NCBI GenBank assembly: GCA_012797815.1
Contig: JAAZOK010000032.1
Coordinates: forward strand, 1-35,221
Length of the DNA stretch: 35,221 nucleotides
From: Chloroflexota bacterium
GTDB lineage: Bacteria; Chloroflexota; Anaerolineae; Anaerolineales; Anaerolineaceae
Direction of reading: 5' to 3'
Below, piece by piece: positions 24,663 to 33,042 of this stretch (within the stretch, counting starts at the first letter, position 1; every line of letters begins with the position of its first letter). The notes below the pieces were generated by a model. That model made no database searches, had not been told where the DNA came from, and was given only the letters and a program-made list of their open reading frames with translations. A program made the translations under genes and the position numbers.

Positions 24663-25454
24663 TTAGAGAAGTCCTTTGTTCAATCCGCCATCTACGACCA
24701 GCATGACTCCGTTGATATAGGATGCTGCCGGAGAGACCAGGAATGTAGCCACACGGGCGAATTCCTCCGGCTTTCCGATCCTTTTTAACGGTGATTCGAA
24801 TGCCTGTTTATGGTATTCCTCATCGATGGATGTATTGTTTTTCGTTGCGCGTGTTTGCATCAAATGCTGCACACGTTCGGTGTCAGTCCATCCCGGAAGG
24901 ATGGAATTCACCCTGATTCCGGCAGGTCCCAGTTCGTTTGCCAGTGTTTTGGTCAAGCCGACGGTGGCTGCCCGGATGGAATTGGAGAGGATCATATTGG
25001 GCATGGGTTGTTTCACCGCGGCAGATGTGATGGTCAGAATGCAGGGGGTTGTAGATTTCATCAGCAGGGGTTTGGCAGCCCGGATCAGGCGTAAATGGCT
25101 GAGAAAGGTGGAATTGATGGCATTTTGCCATTCTTCATCCGAAAAATCGTCCAGCGATCCGGCGGGTGGTCCACCTGCATTGGTGATCAGGATATCCAGT
25201 CCGCCAAAATGGTATTCGATCTCGTTGACCACTTTCGCCGCGAAATCCACAGCGGAGACATCCCCCGCTATGGCTATCACCTGTGCGTTGGGGATGGCAT
25301 CCAGCTTTTCTTTGGCATCTGTCAAGCGTTTTTTATCGCGTCCATTGATGATGATAATGGCGCCTTCTTGAACCAGTTGCTGAGCGGTTGCAAAACCCAG
25401 CCCTGAGCTGGAACCGGTGATCAAAATGATTTTATCTTTGAGAAATAGATCCAT
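24663..25454 (-). CDS. Atypical SDR-family protein, FabG-like, lacking the catalytic Tyr/Lys
   Basis: The protein has 263 residues. The Rossmann motif TGSSSGLG (13-20) and TNAGGP (91-96) are intact and the C-terminal YINGVMLVVDGGLNKG is normal. The active-site YxxxK is replaced: after Ser144, the Tyr position is Ser157 and the Lys position is Arg161 (SNSIR). This matches a known subgroup of beta-ketoacyl-reductase-like SDRs with a degenerate tetrad, so the reaction, if any, is unclear. The start is ATG 25454 with an AGGA ribosome site overlapping the DUF503 stop; an upstream TTG at 25469 is less likely. Confidence 0.87.
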   Translation of the reverse strand: MDLFLKDKIILITGSSSGLGFATAQQLVQEGAIIIINGRDKKRLTDAKEKLDAIPNAQVIAIAGDVSAVDFAAKVVNEIEYHFGGLDILITNAGGPPAGSLDDFSDEEWQNAINSTFLSHLRLIRAAKPLLMKSTTPCILTITSAAVKQPMPNMILSNSIRAATVGLTKTLANELGPAGIRVNSILPGWTDTERVQHLMQTRATKNNTSIDEEYHKQAFESPLKRIGKPEEFARVATFLVSPAASYINGVMLVVDGGLNKGLL

Positions 25455-25462
25455 TTCTAGTC

Positions 25463-25747
25463 CTACCAAAACTCAATTTTTACGTCCAGAAATTGTAAAT
25501 TCCTGAAGCGTGTTTCAATGTCATTGAAGAGGCTTTGTAAAGTGCTTTCTAAGAAATGACGTTCATTTCCTACTATAACACAAGCTACCAGACTCTGATC
25601 CCAGCTTTCGTAAAATCCCATTTCCGCTGCCGAAACATTGAAATGATTTTGTAAATAATGAAGCAGGGGCTTGATGGCACTGCGTTTGGATTTAAGTGAT
25701 CTGGAATCACTGAGCAAAATCTGAAAGCTTAACACACCGATCTGCAT
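25463..25747 (-). CDS. DUF503 family protein (YlxP-like)
   Basis: This is a 94-residue protein with the family landmarks: an N-terminal strand, SLKSKRSAIKPLL (17-29) and NVSAAEMGFYESWDQSLVACVIVGN. YlxP proteins are often encoded near rbfA, infB and truB, and a ribosome-related role is suspected but not shown. Here it starts a leftward unit before an SDR and the radical SAM genes. A perfect TATAAT lies only about 10-14 nt upstream of its ATG, so the mRNA may be leaderless. Confidence 0.88.
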   Translation of the reverse strand: MQIGVLSFQILLSDSRSLKSKRSAIKPLLHYLQNHFNVSAAEMGFYESWDQSLVACVIVGNERHFLESTLQSLFNDIETRFRNLQFLDVKIEFW

Positions 25748-25755
25748 GATGAAAA

Positions 25756-25761
25756 ATTATA
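25756..25761 (-). promoter_or_regulatory. Candidate -10 element for the DUF503 unit
   Basis: On the minus strand a perfect TATAAT (25761-25756) lies 8 nt from the ATG at 25747. The expected start point is near 25749, so little or no 5' leader would remain. The -35 is weak. Confidence 0.5.
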
Positions 25762-25815
25762 GTCTTAGAATGGGATTAATAGTAAGATTGATGGCTGAAA
25801 GGTTCTTCTGACTCT

Positions 25816-27177
25816 ATGAAGCGATTTATCCAAACTTACGATCAGGCTCTTGACTTTATTTATTCCCAGATCGATTTCAGTTTTACCAAACAACAGCGCT
25901 ATTCAGAAGAGGTCTTCAATCTTGATCGCATGCGTCATTTTATGCGTGTGTTGGGTGACCCACAGGATACGTATAAAACGGTGCATGTAGCGGGTACCAA
26001 GGGCAAAGGCTCCATCTCGGCTATGATGTCGTCTGTTCTCAAAGAAGCAGGGTATCATACCGGCTTCTATTCATCCCCGCACATGGTCGATTACACCGAG
26101 CGCATTCAGGTGGATAATTGCCCGATTCCCCGGCAAGATTTTGTGGATGTTCTCAACGAACTCTATCCGGTCATTCAGGATATCCACGGCCTGACCACTT
26201 TTGAGATCACCACCGCAGTTGCGTTTCAGTATTTCAAACACCAACATATTGATATCGGCGTCATCGAAGTTGGGCTGGGTGGCAGATTGGATGCTACGAA
26301 CATCATTCAACCGCAGGTATCTGTGATCGCCTCCATTTCTCTGGATCACACTGCCATCCTGGGAGATACCCTGGAAGCCATCGCAGCGGAAAAAGCCGGC
26401 ATTATCAAACCGGGTATCCCCGTTGTTCTATCTCCTCAGCAACCTTCGGTGCGGGCAGTTTTTGAACAGATTGCCGGAGAGCGGCATGCCTATTTTATTC
26501 CGACCGGAGATCTGCTCGGCTTCGAAGGACGGCACACGAACCTGGAGCAGCAGGAATTTGACATTCAATACCCGCATGTCTTTCTACAACCGGAAAATGG
26601 TCAAAAAAGAATACATATAACCCAACCATTACTGGGATTGCACCAGATGCTGAATGCGGGCACCGCTTTTTGTGCCTTGAAAGTATTGAACGAACAGGGC
26701 GTGAAGGTCTCTGACCGGAATATCACTGAAGGCATTAAGAAAGTCTTTTGGCCGGGACGCTTTGAGATATTGCATAAAAAACCCTATCTGATCATTGACG
26801 CTGCTCATAATTTGGAATCTTCATCACGTCTGGTGGATACCCTCCGGGAGTTATTCCCGGAGCAGAAGGTCACATGGATCTTTGGCGCTTCGGAGGATAA
26901 GGACATCGGCGGAATGCTGGATAATTTTTCAAAGATCGCCACCCGCATCATCCTGACCAGATCCACCCACCCCCGCGCCGCTGATCCGGCGCAAATGGAA
27001 GCCGATCATATCCCATTGGGATGCGATACAATTAGCATTGATGATGTTCAAAATGCTCTCGCTTATGCATTGCATAACGCGCAAAATGAGGATGTGATCA
27101 TCGCCAGCGGCAGCATCTTTATCGCTGCGGCAATACGAGAAATTTGGTTTGCTCATCACGCGGAGAAGGCAAATTAA
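25816..27177 (+). CDS. folC: Folylpolyglutamate synthase / dihydrofolate synthase
   Basis: FolC adds glutamate to dihydropteroate and to reduced folates in the cytoplasm. The protein has 453 residues. The ATP loop VAGTKGKGS is at 58-66, with HMVDYTERIQVD, the ITTAVAFQYF helix and EVGLGGRLDATNI downstream. The Mur-ligase-like C-terminal domain has LIIDAAHN and FGASEDKDI. It is the first gene of a two-gene unit; its TAA overlaps the lon ATG by one base (TAATG). It diverges from the DUF503 gene across a 68-bp gap. Confidence 0.95.
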   Translation: MKRFIQTYDQALDFIYSQIDFSFTKQQRYSEEVFNLDRMRHFMRVLGDPQDTYKTVHVAGTKGKGSISAMMSSVLKEAGYHTGFYSSPHMVDYTERIQVDNCPIPRQDFVDVLNELYPVIQDIHGLTTFEITTAVAFQYFKHQHIDIGVIEVGLGGRLDATNIIQPQVSVIASISLDHTAILGDTLEAIAAEKAGIIKPGIPVVLSPQQPSVRAVFEQIAGERHAYFIPTGDLLGFEGRHTNLEQQEFDIQYPHVFLQPENGQKRIHITQPLLGLHQMLNAGTAFCALKVLNEQGVKVSDRNITEGIKKVFWPGRFEILHKKPYLIIDAAHNLESSSRLVDTLRELFPEQKVTWIFGASEDKDIGGMLDNFSKIATRIILTRSTHPRAADPAQMEADHIPLGCDTISIDDVQNALAYALHNAQNEDVIIASGSIFIAAAIREIWFAHHAEKAN

Positions 27178-29576
27178 TGACAAAGGATGTACATAAGAAC
27201 AGGGATGAAATATCGGCAGCGCTGCTTGAAAAATCAGACGAATTGAACGAAATTCCCAATCTGGAGCAGGATCAGGATGGGTTCATCCATGCCAGTGCAT
27301 TGATCCTTAAAGATTTCATTATCTTCCCTAAAATGATCTCTCCCATCTTCATCACCGATGCGGAAGATGTGCAGGTGATTTTTGATGTGCTTGAAAAAGG
27401 TACCACCCTGGTCGGGATGTTAAAAAGATCAGGGGAAGAGGATTTTTATCCCATTGGAATAGAATTTGCCATTGGCAAGCTGGTAGATTTAGGGGAAGGA
27501 AATTACTCTGCCCTGATTCAGGGCCGACGGCGGGTCAGGATCCATACGGTGAACGAACGTGATGCGGGTATCATCCTTAGCGCCGAACCGCTCTCTGAAG
27601 TTCGCGATTATCCCAAGACCACCAAAGCCTTATCCAAGATCACCATGGATTTATTCACCCAGTGCGTTCAGTTGGATCGTAGCCTTCCTGAAGACATTGG
27701 CGTTTATGTCATGAATATCTCCGATATCAACTGGCAGGTCGACTTGATCGCCTCTGCGATTTCCTTGCCTCTTGCAAAACGGATCGAGATATTGCAGTTG
27801 GAGGATATCGAACAGCGCTTGCACTTCCTTAACACTTGCCTGGTGCAGGAATTGGATGTCCTGCAAATTGAGGATGATCTGCACAGCAAAGTGCAGCGAG
27901 AGGTGGATAAGAACCAGCGCGAATTCTACCTGCGCGAACAGGTCAAAGCTATCCAGATGGAATTGGGAGAACGGGATCTGTGGGAGCAGGAGGTCGTCGA
28001 ATACCAGCAAAAACTGGCGAAAGTTTCTATGCCGGATGAGATCAAACGCACTGCCAACAAGGAACTGGCGCGGTTGAAAGAAGGTCCTTCCTTCTCACCC
28101 GAAATGGGCATTATTCGCAATTATCTGGATTGGCTTATCGACTTGCCGTGGACGGAAGAAACGACCGATAATCTGGATATCAACCATGCGATTGAAATCT
28201 TGAACCACAACCATTACGGGCTGGAAAAAGCGAAAGATCGTATCTTGGAGTATCTGGCAGTCGAAAGCATCGGGCAGGAAGGGATCAAACAACCTATCCT
28301 GTGTTTTGTGGGTCCTCCCGGAACGGGCAAGACCTCCCTGGGTAGATCCATCGCGCAGTCGCTGGGCAGGAAGTTCGTACGGTTAAGCCTGGGCGGCATT
28401 CGTGATGAAGCCGAGATCCGCGGGCACCGCAGAACGTATATCGGGGCATTGCCGGGTCGTATCATTCAGACCATGCGTCGTGCTGGTACCGCCAACCCGA
28501 TCTTCATGCTGGATGAGATCGATAAGATCGGCAATGATTTTCGGGGTGACCCCGCAGCCGCCTTGCTGGAAGTGCTCGATAAAGAACAAAACTATGCTTT
28601 TTCAGATCACTATCTGGAATTGCCCTACGATCTATCCAGGATCATGTTCATTACCACTGCTAACAGCACGGATACCATCCCTTCCGCATTACTGGATAGG
28701 ATGGAGACCATTGATTTCCCCGGGTATATCGAAGAAGAAAAGATCGAGATCACCAAAAAATTTCTTCTCCCGCGTCAGCTTGAAGAAAATGGTCTGAAAA
28801 ACGTGGCGTTGAATGTCCCCGATGAAGCCATTAGCAGGATCATTCGTGATTATACCTATGAGGCGGGGGTGCGCAATCTGGAACGCGAGATCGGGAAGAT
28901 CTTACGCAAGATCACTCGTAAATATATCGAAACAAATAAAATTCCGACGGAATTGACGGATGAAATGATCGAAGAATTTCTCGGTCCTCCCAAGTTCTTT
29001 TTCTTCGAAGCTGAAAAAGAAGATGAGGTTGGCGCCGCCGTGGCGATCGCCTGGACTGAAAATGGGGGCGAGATCATGCCGGTGGAAGTGTTGATCACGG
29101 ATGGCAAGGGAAACCTGCAGATCACCGGACAGGTTGGTAACGTCATGCAGGAGTCCGCGCAGGCTTCGCTGTCTTATCTGAAATCAAAGTCGCTGGACCT
29201 GAAACTGAAAAAGCTGGATTTTGATAAGATCGATATCCACATTCACATTCCTGAAGGTGCCATCCCCAAAGACGGTCCAAGCGCCGGTGTGACCATTACC
29301 ACCGCATTGGTGTCAGCCTTGACAAAACGGAAGGTTTATAAGGATATCGGTATGACGGGCGAGATCACCCTGCGCGGTAAGGTTTTACCGGTCGGTGGTA
29401 TCAGGGAAAAGTTGACTGCTGCCAAACGTGCTGGCATCAAACGTGTTCTGATCCCGCGCAAGAACGAAAAAGACCTGGTGGATATCCCCCCGGCGGCTAT
29501 GCAGGGGTTGGAGATAATTAAAGTAGATCACTTGGACGAGGTTTTGGAGATCTCTTTGTACCCTGTCAACGGCTGA
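27177..29576 (+). CDS. lon: ATP-dependent Lon protease
   Basis: Lon degrades misfolded and regulatory proteins in the cytoplasm. I use ATG 27177 with GGAGAAGG upstream, not an earlier in-frame start inside folC, giving 799 residues. The N-terminal substrate-binding domain (about 30-235) is followed by a coiled-coil with the [18 protein letters not shown] motif. The AAA module has Walker [10 protein letters not shown] near 378 and Walker B IFMLDEID. The protease domain has the Ser702-Lys745 dyad ([15 protein letters not shown]), spaced 43 residues as in E. coli Lon. No CIRCE or other heat-shock site is seen; it appears to be read through from folC. The last 49 bp overlap the convergent coiled-coil gene. 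Confidence 0.98.
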   Translation: MTKDVHKNRDEISAALLEKSDELNEIPNLEQDQDGFIHASALILKDFIIFPKMISPIFITDAEDVQVIFDVLEKGTTLVGMLKRSGEEDFYPIGIEFAIGKLVDLGEGNYSALIQGRRRVRIHTVNERDAGIILSAEPLSEVRDYPKTTKALSKITMDLFTQCVQLDRSLPEDIGVYVMNISDINWQVDLIASAISLPLAKRIEILQLEDIEQRLHFLNTCLVQELDVLQIEDDLHSKVQREVDKNQREFYLREQVKAIQMELGERDLWEQEVVEYQQKLAKVSMPDEIKRTANKELARLKEGPSFSPEMGIIRNYLDWLIDLPWTEETTDNLDINHAIEILNHNHYGLEKAKDRILEYLAVESIGQEGIKQPILCFVGPPGTGKTSLGRSIAQSLGRKFVRLSLGGIRDEAEIRGHRRTYIGALPGRIIQTMRRAGTANPIFMLDEIDKIGNDFRGDPAAALLEVLDKEQNYAFSDHYLELPYDLSRIMFITTANSTDTIPSALLDRMETIDFPGYIEEEKIEITKKFLLPRQLEENGLKNVALNVPDEAISRIIRDYTYEAGVRNLEREIGKILRKITRKYIETNKIPTELTDEMIEEFLGPPKFFFFEAEKEDEVGAAVAIAWTENGGEIMPVEVLITDGKGNLQITGQVGNVMQESAQASLSYLKSKSLDLKLKKLDFDKIDIHIHIPEGAIPKDGPSAGVTITTALVSALTKRKVYKDIGMTGEITLRGKVLPVGGIREKLTAAKRAGIKRVLIPRKNEKDLVDIPPAAMQGLEIIKVDHLDEVLEISLYPVNG

Positions 29577-30049
29577 GATTGCGCCTGATCTTTTTTATCC
29601 ACCACGATGTCCCCCTCCAGTGTGCGGATGCCGTTATTGACCTGATTGAGGATCTTCTCTAACTCTGCTTTTAGATTGCGTAATGTCTCAACCGCGTATT
29701 CATCTGCGTCTTGTTTGACCATTTTTCCCTGCTCCTCTGCCCGGCGGATGATCTGGTCTGCTTTGATGCGTGCTGATTCTACGATGCCGTCTCTTTCCAC
29801 CATCTCTACGCTTTTTTCACGTGCCAGGTTAATGGTACGGTTGGCTTCTTCCTGTGCCTGTGCCAGAATACGCTCTTTTTGGTTGATGACCTGTTGGGAT
29901 TGTTTGATTTCATCGGGAATGGATAGTCGCATTTGATCGATCAGATCGATCAGGCGTTCCTCTTTGATCATGACGTCATTGGTAAGCCAAACGGATTTGC
30001 TCTCGTTGAAAAGCTCTTCAAGCTGGTCTATCAAGTGCAGTATATCCAT
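29528..30049 (-). CDS. DivIVA-like coiled-coil protein (SepIVA-type)
   Basis: This 173-residue, mostly helical protein opens with HLIDQLEELFNESKSVWLT and has an LIDLIDQMRLSIPDEI segment near residues 33-48. This N-terminal pattern resembles the mycobacterial cell-division protein SepIVA. Heptad-rich helices follow (QAQEEANRTINLAREKS, IKADQIIRRAEEQGK), with a polar C-terminus. DivIVA-like proteins recruit division or cell-wall factors to the membrane; function here is inferred only. It is sometimes mis-annotated as ATP synthase subunit b because of the coiled coil, but no membrane anchor is present. It lies 16 bp downstream of coaD. Confidence 0.75.
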   Translation of the reverse strand: MDILHLIDQLEELFNESKSVWLTNDVMIKEERLIDLIDQMRLSIPDEIKQSQQVINQKERILAQAQEEANRTINLAREKSVEMVERDGIVESARIKADQIIRRAEEQGKMVKQDADEYAVETLRNLKAELEKILNQVNNGIRTLEGDIVVDKKDQAQSQPLTGYKEISKTSSK

Positions 30050-30065
30050 ACGATTGTCCTTTTTA

Positions 30066-30587
30066 TCAATCTCTTAGCGAAGATGAATATCCGTGCCTTT
30101 TCTCATCATCGATCTTCTTTAATTTTACATCCAGTGCATCGACTACATGGGGGGGAACCATACTGCTGACGTCTCCATCCAAAGCGGCAATTTCCCGCAC
30201 CGTGGTGGAAGAAAGGAAGGTATGTTGTTCGCTGGTGATGAAAGCAACTACATCGATATCGGGCGCCAACCGATTGTTCGCCAGAGCCATCCGGAATTCA
30301 TATTCAAAATCTGAAAAAACACGCAGCCCCCGCACGATAACGCTGGCTTCCACCTGTTTGCAAAGATCCACGGTCAGAGAGTTGTAGCCGATCACTTCCA
30401 CATTCGCTTCATGAAAGCTTTCTTTTACCAGAGCGATGCGTTCTTCCGGTGAAAAGAGCAGGGATTTCAAGGGACGGTCGTAAACTGCCACATACAGCGT
30501 GTCGAACAGCTTGGCAGCGCGCAAGGCGATATCGATATGACCGTAATGAATGGGATCAAAAGTGCCGGGAAAAATTGCTTTTGTCAT
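30066..30587 (-). CDS. coaD: Pantetheine-phosphate adenylyltransferase
   Basis: CoaD transfers AMP from ATP to 4'-phosphopantetheine, the penultimate step of coenzyme A synthesis. The 173-residue protein has the nucleotidyltransferase motif GTFDPIHYGH (8-17), the VRGLRVFSDFEYEFRMALANN segment is spread over the substrate site, and the SSTTVRE motif is near 126-132. The protein is slightly longer than E. coli CoaD because of a polar C-terminal tail. It follows recG by 3 bp on the same strand, a gene order common in Actinobacteria, Firmicutes and Chloroflexi. Confidence 0.97.
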   Translation of the reverse strand: MTKAIFPGTFDPIHYGHIDIALRAAKLFDTLYVAVYDRPLKSLLFSPEERIALVKESFHEANVEVIGYNSLTVDLCKQVEASVIVRGLRVFSDFEYEFRMALANNRLAPDIDVVAFITSEQHTFLSSTTVREIAALDGDVSSMVPPHVVDALDVKLKKIDDEKRHGYSSSLRD

Positions 30588-30590
30588 GGT

Positions 30591-32984
30591 TTAACTAAAT
30601 TCTCCGTTTCTGGCTTTCCATAGATTTTCCAGTTCATACTTTAACGCCTGGTGGTCTTCTTGTTGCAACGCCGGATCGCTCTCCAGCAGTCTGGCAGCCT
30701 GTGATCGCGCGCGGTTTATAAGTTTTATATCAGATATATTTGCTAAATTCAATCCCCCATAACCCGATTGGCGGGTGCCAAAAAAATCACCCGGACCACG
30801 CGTTTTCAGGTCGAATTCCGCCAGCTCAAAACCATCGTTGGTTTGCGTCATCTTTTTGAGGCGCTCATTCTCCATCTTTGAATCTTCATCAGGGATGAGG
30901 TAGCAAAATGATTCCGCATTTCCACGCCCGACCCGACCGCGCAACTGGTGCAGTTGTGCTAACCCGAAGTGGTTGGCACCTTCGATCAGGATGAGGGTGG
31001 CATTGGGAATATCCATTCCCACTTCGATCACACTGGTGGAAGCCAGAATATCCAATTCGCAATTGCGGAACTGTGTCATGATGGCATCTTTTTCTTCCTG
31101 TTTCATCCTGCCGTGCAGCAGACCGATGCGAAATTGCGGGAAGGTCTTTTTCACCAGTTGCTCGTAGCCATCCAGCACCGCCAGGGAGTTTTGTTCTTCT
31201 TCATCCCCTTCAATTTGCGGGTAGACGATGAATGCCTGGTGCCCTGCTTCTATCTGTTCTTTGATCTTTTCATAAACCATGAATTTTTGCTGGGGGAAAA
31301 GTAAATAGGTTTTAACCGGGATGCGACCACCGGGCAATTCGGTCAGGGTTGAGATATCCAAATCGCCATTTACGGTCAAATTCAACGAGCGCGGGATGGG
31401 AGTGGCAGACATGATCAGAATATGCGGGTTGTCACCCTTCATGCGCAGGGTGGCGCGTTGTTCCACCCCAAAACGATGTTGTTCATCGATCACTACCATT
31501 TGGAGGTCTTGGAATTCAACCGGGTCTTCCAGCAGGGCATGCGTACCGATGATCAACTTGATTTTCCCCGTAGCCAGGTTTTCTCGTATTTCTGTTTTTT
31601 CTTTTTCCGGCGTATCCCCGATCAATAAGGCTATTTCATCTTTCTTGAGGACTTCATCGCCCAGAAACATACCGCTCAGGGTGTCAAAATGTTGCTGGGC
31701 GAGGATGGCGGTAGGTGCCAGGAAGGCAGCTTGTTTTCCATGGCGCATGACGATCTCCATGGCAAAGCGTGCTACCACGGTCTTTCCGGCTCCCACATCC
31801 CCTTGCAGCAACCTGTTCATCGGATTGCCTGATGCCAGATCATGCTGGATTTCCTGTAAGGCGTTGCGCTGGGCGGCGGTTAGTTCATAGGGAAGGGATA
31901 CGATCTCTTTTTCCAGAATATCTGGATCCATGCTGTAGGCTGTTGCAACCAGCGCTTGCCATTCCCGTTTCTGGCGGATAACGCCCAATTGCATGAAGAA
32001 AAGTTCATCGAAAGATAGCCGTTCTAAGGCGGTCGCCAGATCCTGCTGGTTTTGCGGGAAGTGAATGCCCTTCAATGCTTCGTTGAGAGAAGGGAAGTGT
32101 TCATCCTGGCGGATGGACTCTGGCAGGTAATCGTTGATGCGCTCACTCCAATAAGTGATCGCTTGATAGATCTTTTCGCGCAGCCATTTTTGTTGGATGC
32201 CTGCGGTAAGCGGGTAAACCGGCACAATGCGGTTGGTGTGCAGGTGTTCTGCATTGACCGGCTCCCACTCCGGGTTGTTCAGGCATACTCGTCCCATATA
32301 GCGATCCACTTTTCCGGATGCCACGATCTGAGAACCGATGTTCAAACGGTTGGTGAGCCAGGGTTGGTTGAACCAGGTGATCCAGACGCTGCCGCTGCCA
32401 TCCCCAACGATAGCTTCCACCATCTGCAGGCGGCTGGTCTTGGCTTTGCGTTTTTGGATGGATTGAATAGCGCCGCTGATAGTGCATTCATCCCCGATTT
32501 GGATGTCGCGGATGGGCGTGAGGTGGGAGTAATCGTTATAGCGGCGTGGGTAATAATGCAGCAGATCGTATAATGTGCTTAAATTCAATTTCTGCAGTTT
32601 GAGCGCAATTTTCTCGCCCACCCCCTGGATGACCGTGATCGGCGCGTAAATGGCTTCGGGTTGGTAAGATTTGGCTGTCGAGGCAGGGGCGATATTCTTG
32701 TCCCCGACGATTTCAGGCTCTTGCCGGGTTTCGGTAGGGAGTTTTTGCAAATAGTTCTTTAGATCGTGAATGATGGCTTTGCGTTCATCGGGCGACCGCT
32801 TGGCATATCCGTCCAATTTTTGAATGATATAACGCACTGTCTCTGCATCGGCGCCCTGAGCTTGTGCCCTGGCTTTCCATGCGGGTAAAAGACGTTCAAA
32901 ACCGCCGACGATGGTTTTGTCGTTATAGCCTTTCTTCCCTTCCAGTGCCAGATACTTTGAAAGTTCAATGAAAGAAGCATGCAT
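30591..32984 (-). CDS. recG: ATP-dependent DNA helicase RecG
   Basis: RecG remodels stalled replication forks and branched DNA. The protein has 797 residues. An N-terminal extension of about 110 residues precedes the wedge domain, as in Thermotoga-type RecG. A helix-hairpin-helix VIQGVGEKIALKLQKLNL and HYYPRRYNDYS are followed by the OB-fold with WFNQPWL. The helicase core has Walker A GDVGAGKT near 395, the DEQHRFG box near 500, and the motif VI LHQLRGRVGRG. No clear ribosome site precedes the ATG; a 13-bp inverted repeat spans the first four codons and may affect initiation. It lies 58 bp downstream of the DAK-family gene. Confidence 0.96.
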   Translation of the reverse strand: MHASFIELSKYLALEGKKGYNDKTIVGGFERLLPAWKARAQAQGADAETVRYIIQKLDGYAKRSPDERKAIIHDLKNYLQKLPTETRQEPEIVGDKNIAPASTAKSYQPEAIYAPITVIQGVGEKIALKLQKLNLSTLYDLLHYYPRRYNDYSHLTPIRDIQIGDECTISGAIQSIQKRKAKTSRLQMVEAIVGDGSGSVWITWFNQPWLTNRLNIGSQIVASGKVDRYMGRVCLNNPEWEPVNAEHLHTNRIVPVYPLTAGIQQKWLREKIYQAITYWSERINDYLPESIRQDEHFPSLNEALKGIHFPQNQQDLATALERLSFDELFFMQLGVIRQKREWQALVATAYSMDPDILEKEIVSLPYELTAAQRNALQEIQHDLASGNPMNRLLQGDVGAGKTVVARFAMEIVMRHGKQAAFLAPTAILAQQHFDTLSGMFLGDEVLKKDEIALLIGDTPEKEKTEIRENLATGKIKLIIGTHALLEDPVEFQDLQMVVIDEQHRFGVEQRATLRMKGDNPHILIMSATPIPRSLNLTVNGDLDISTLTELPGGRIPVKTYLLFPQQKFMVYEKIKEQIEAGHQAFIVYPQIEGDEEEQNSLAVLDGYEQLVKKTFPQFRIGLLHGRMKQEEKDAIMTQFRNCELDILASTSVIEVGMDIPNATLILIEGANHFGLAQLHQLRGRVGRGNAESFCYLIPDEDSKMENERLKKMTQTNDGFELAEFDLKTRGPGDFFGTRQSGYGGLNLANISDIKLINRARSQAARLLESDPALQQEDHQALKYELENLWKARNGEFS

Positions 32985-33024
32985 AAGGCTATTTTACACT
33001 ATCGACCTCTCTGCATGCTTCTTT
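32971..33024. repeat. 13-bp perfect inverted repeat over the recG start codon
   Basis: AAAGAAGCATGCA (32971-32983) and TGCATGCTTCTTT (33012-33024) form a perfect 13-bp inverted repeat with a 28-nt spacer. In a leftward transcript reading through from the DAK gene, the hairpin would bury all but the first base of the recG start codon (minus strand ATGCATGCTTCTTT begins at 32984). No U-run follows, so it is not a terminator. Confidence 0.85.
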
Positions 33025-33042
33025 AATAAATGGCAGGATGAA

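Noticed and set aside
24056-24706. 216-codon open frame on the plus strand across the radical SAM gene
   Set aside because: It is antisense to the TIGR03960 gene and its translation shows no recognisable domain.
29528-30049. ATP synthase subunit b
   Set aside because: The coiled coil resembles subunit b, but there is no N-terminal membrane segment and no atp genes are nearby.
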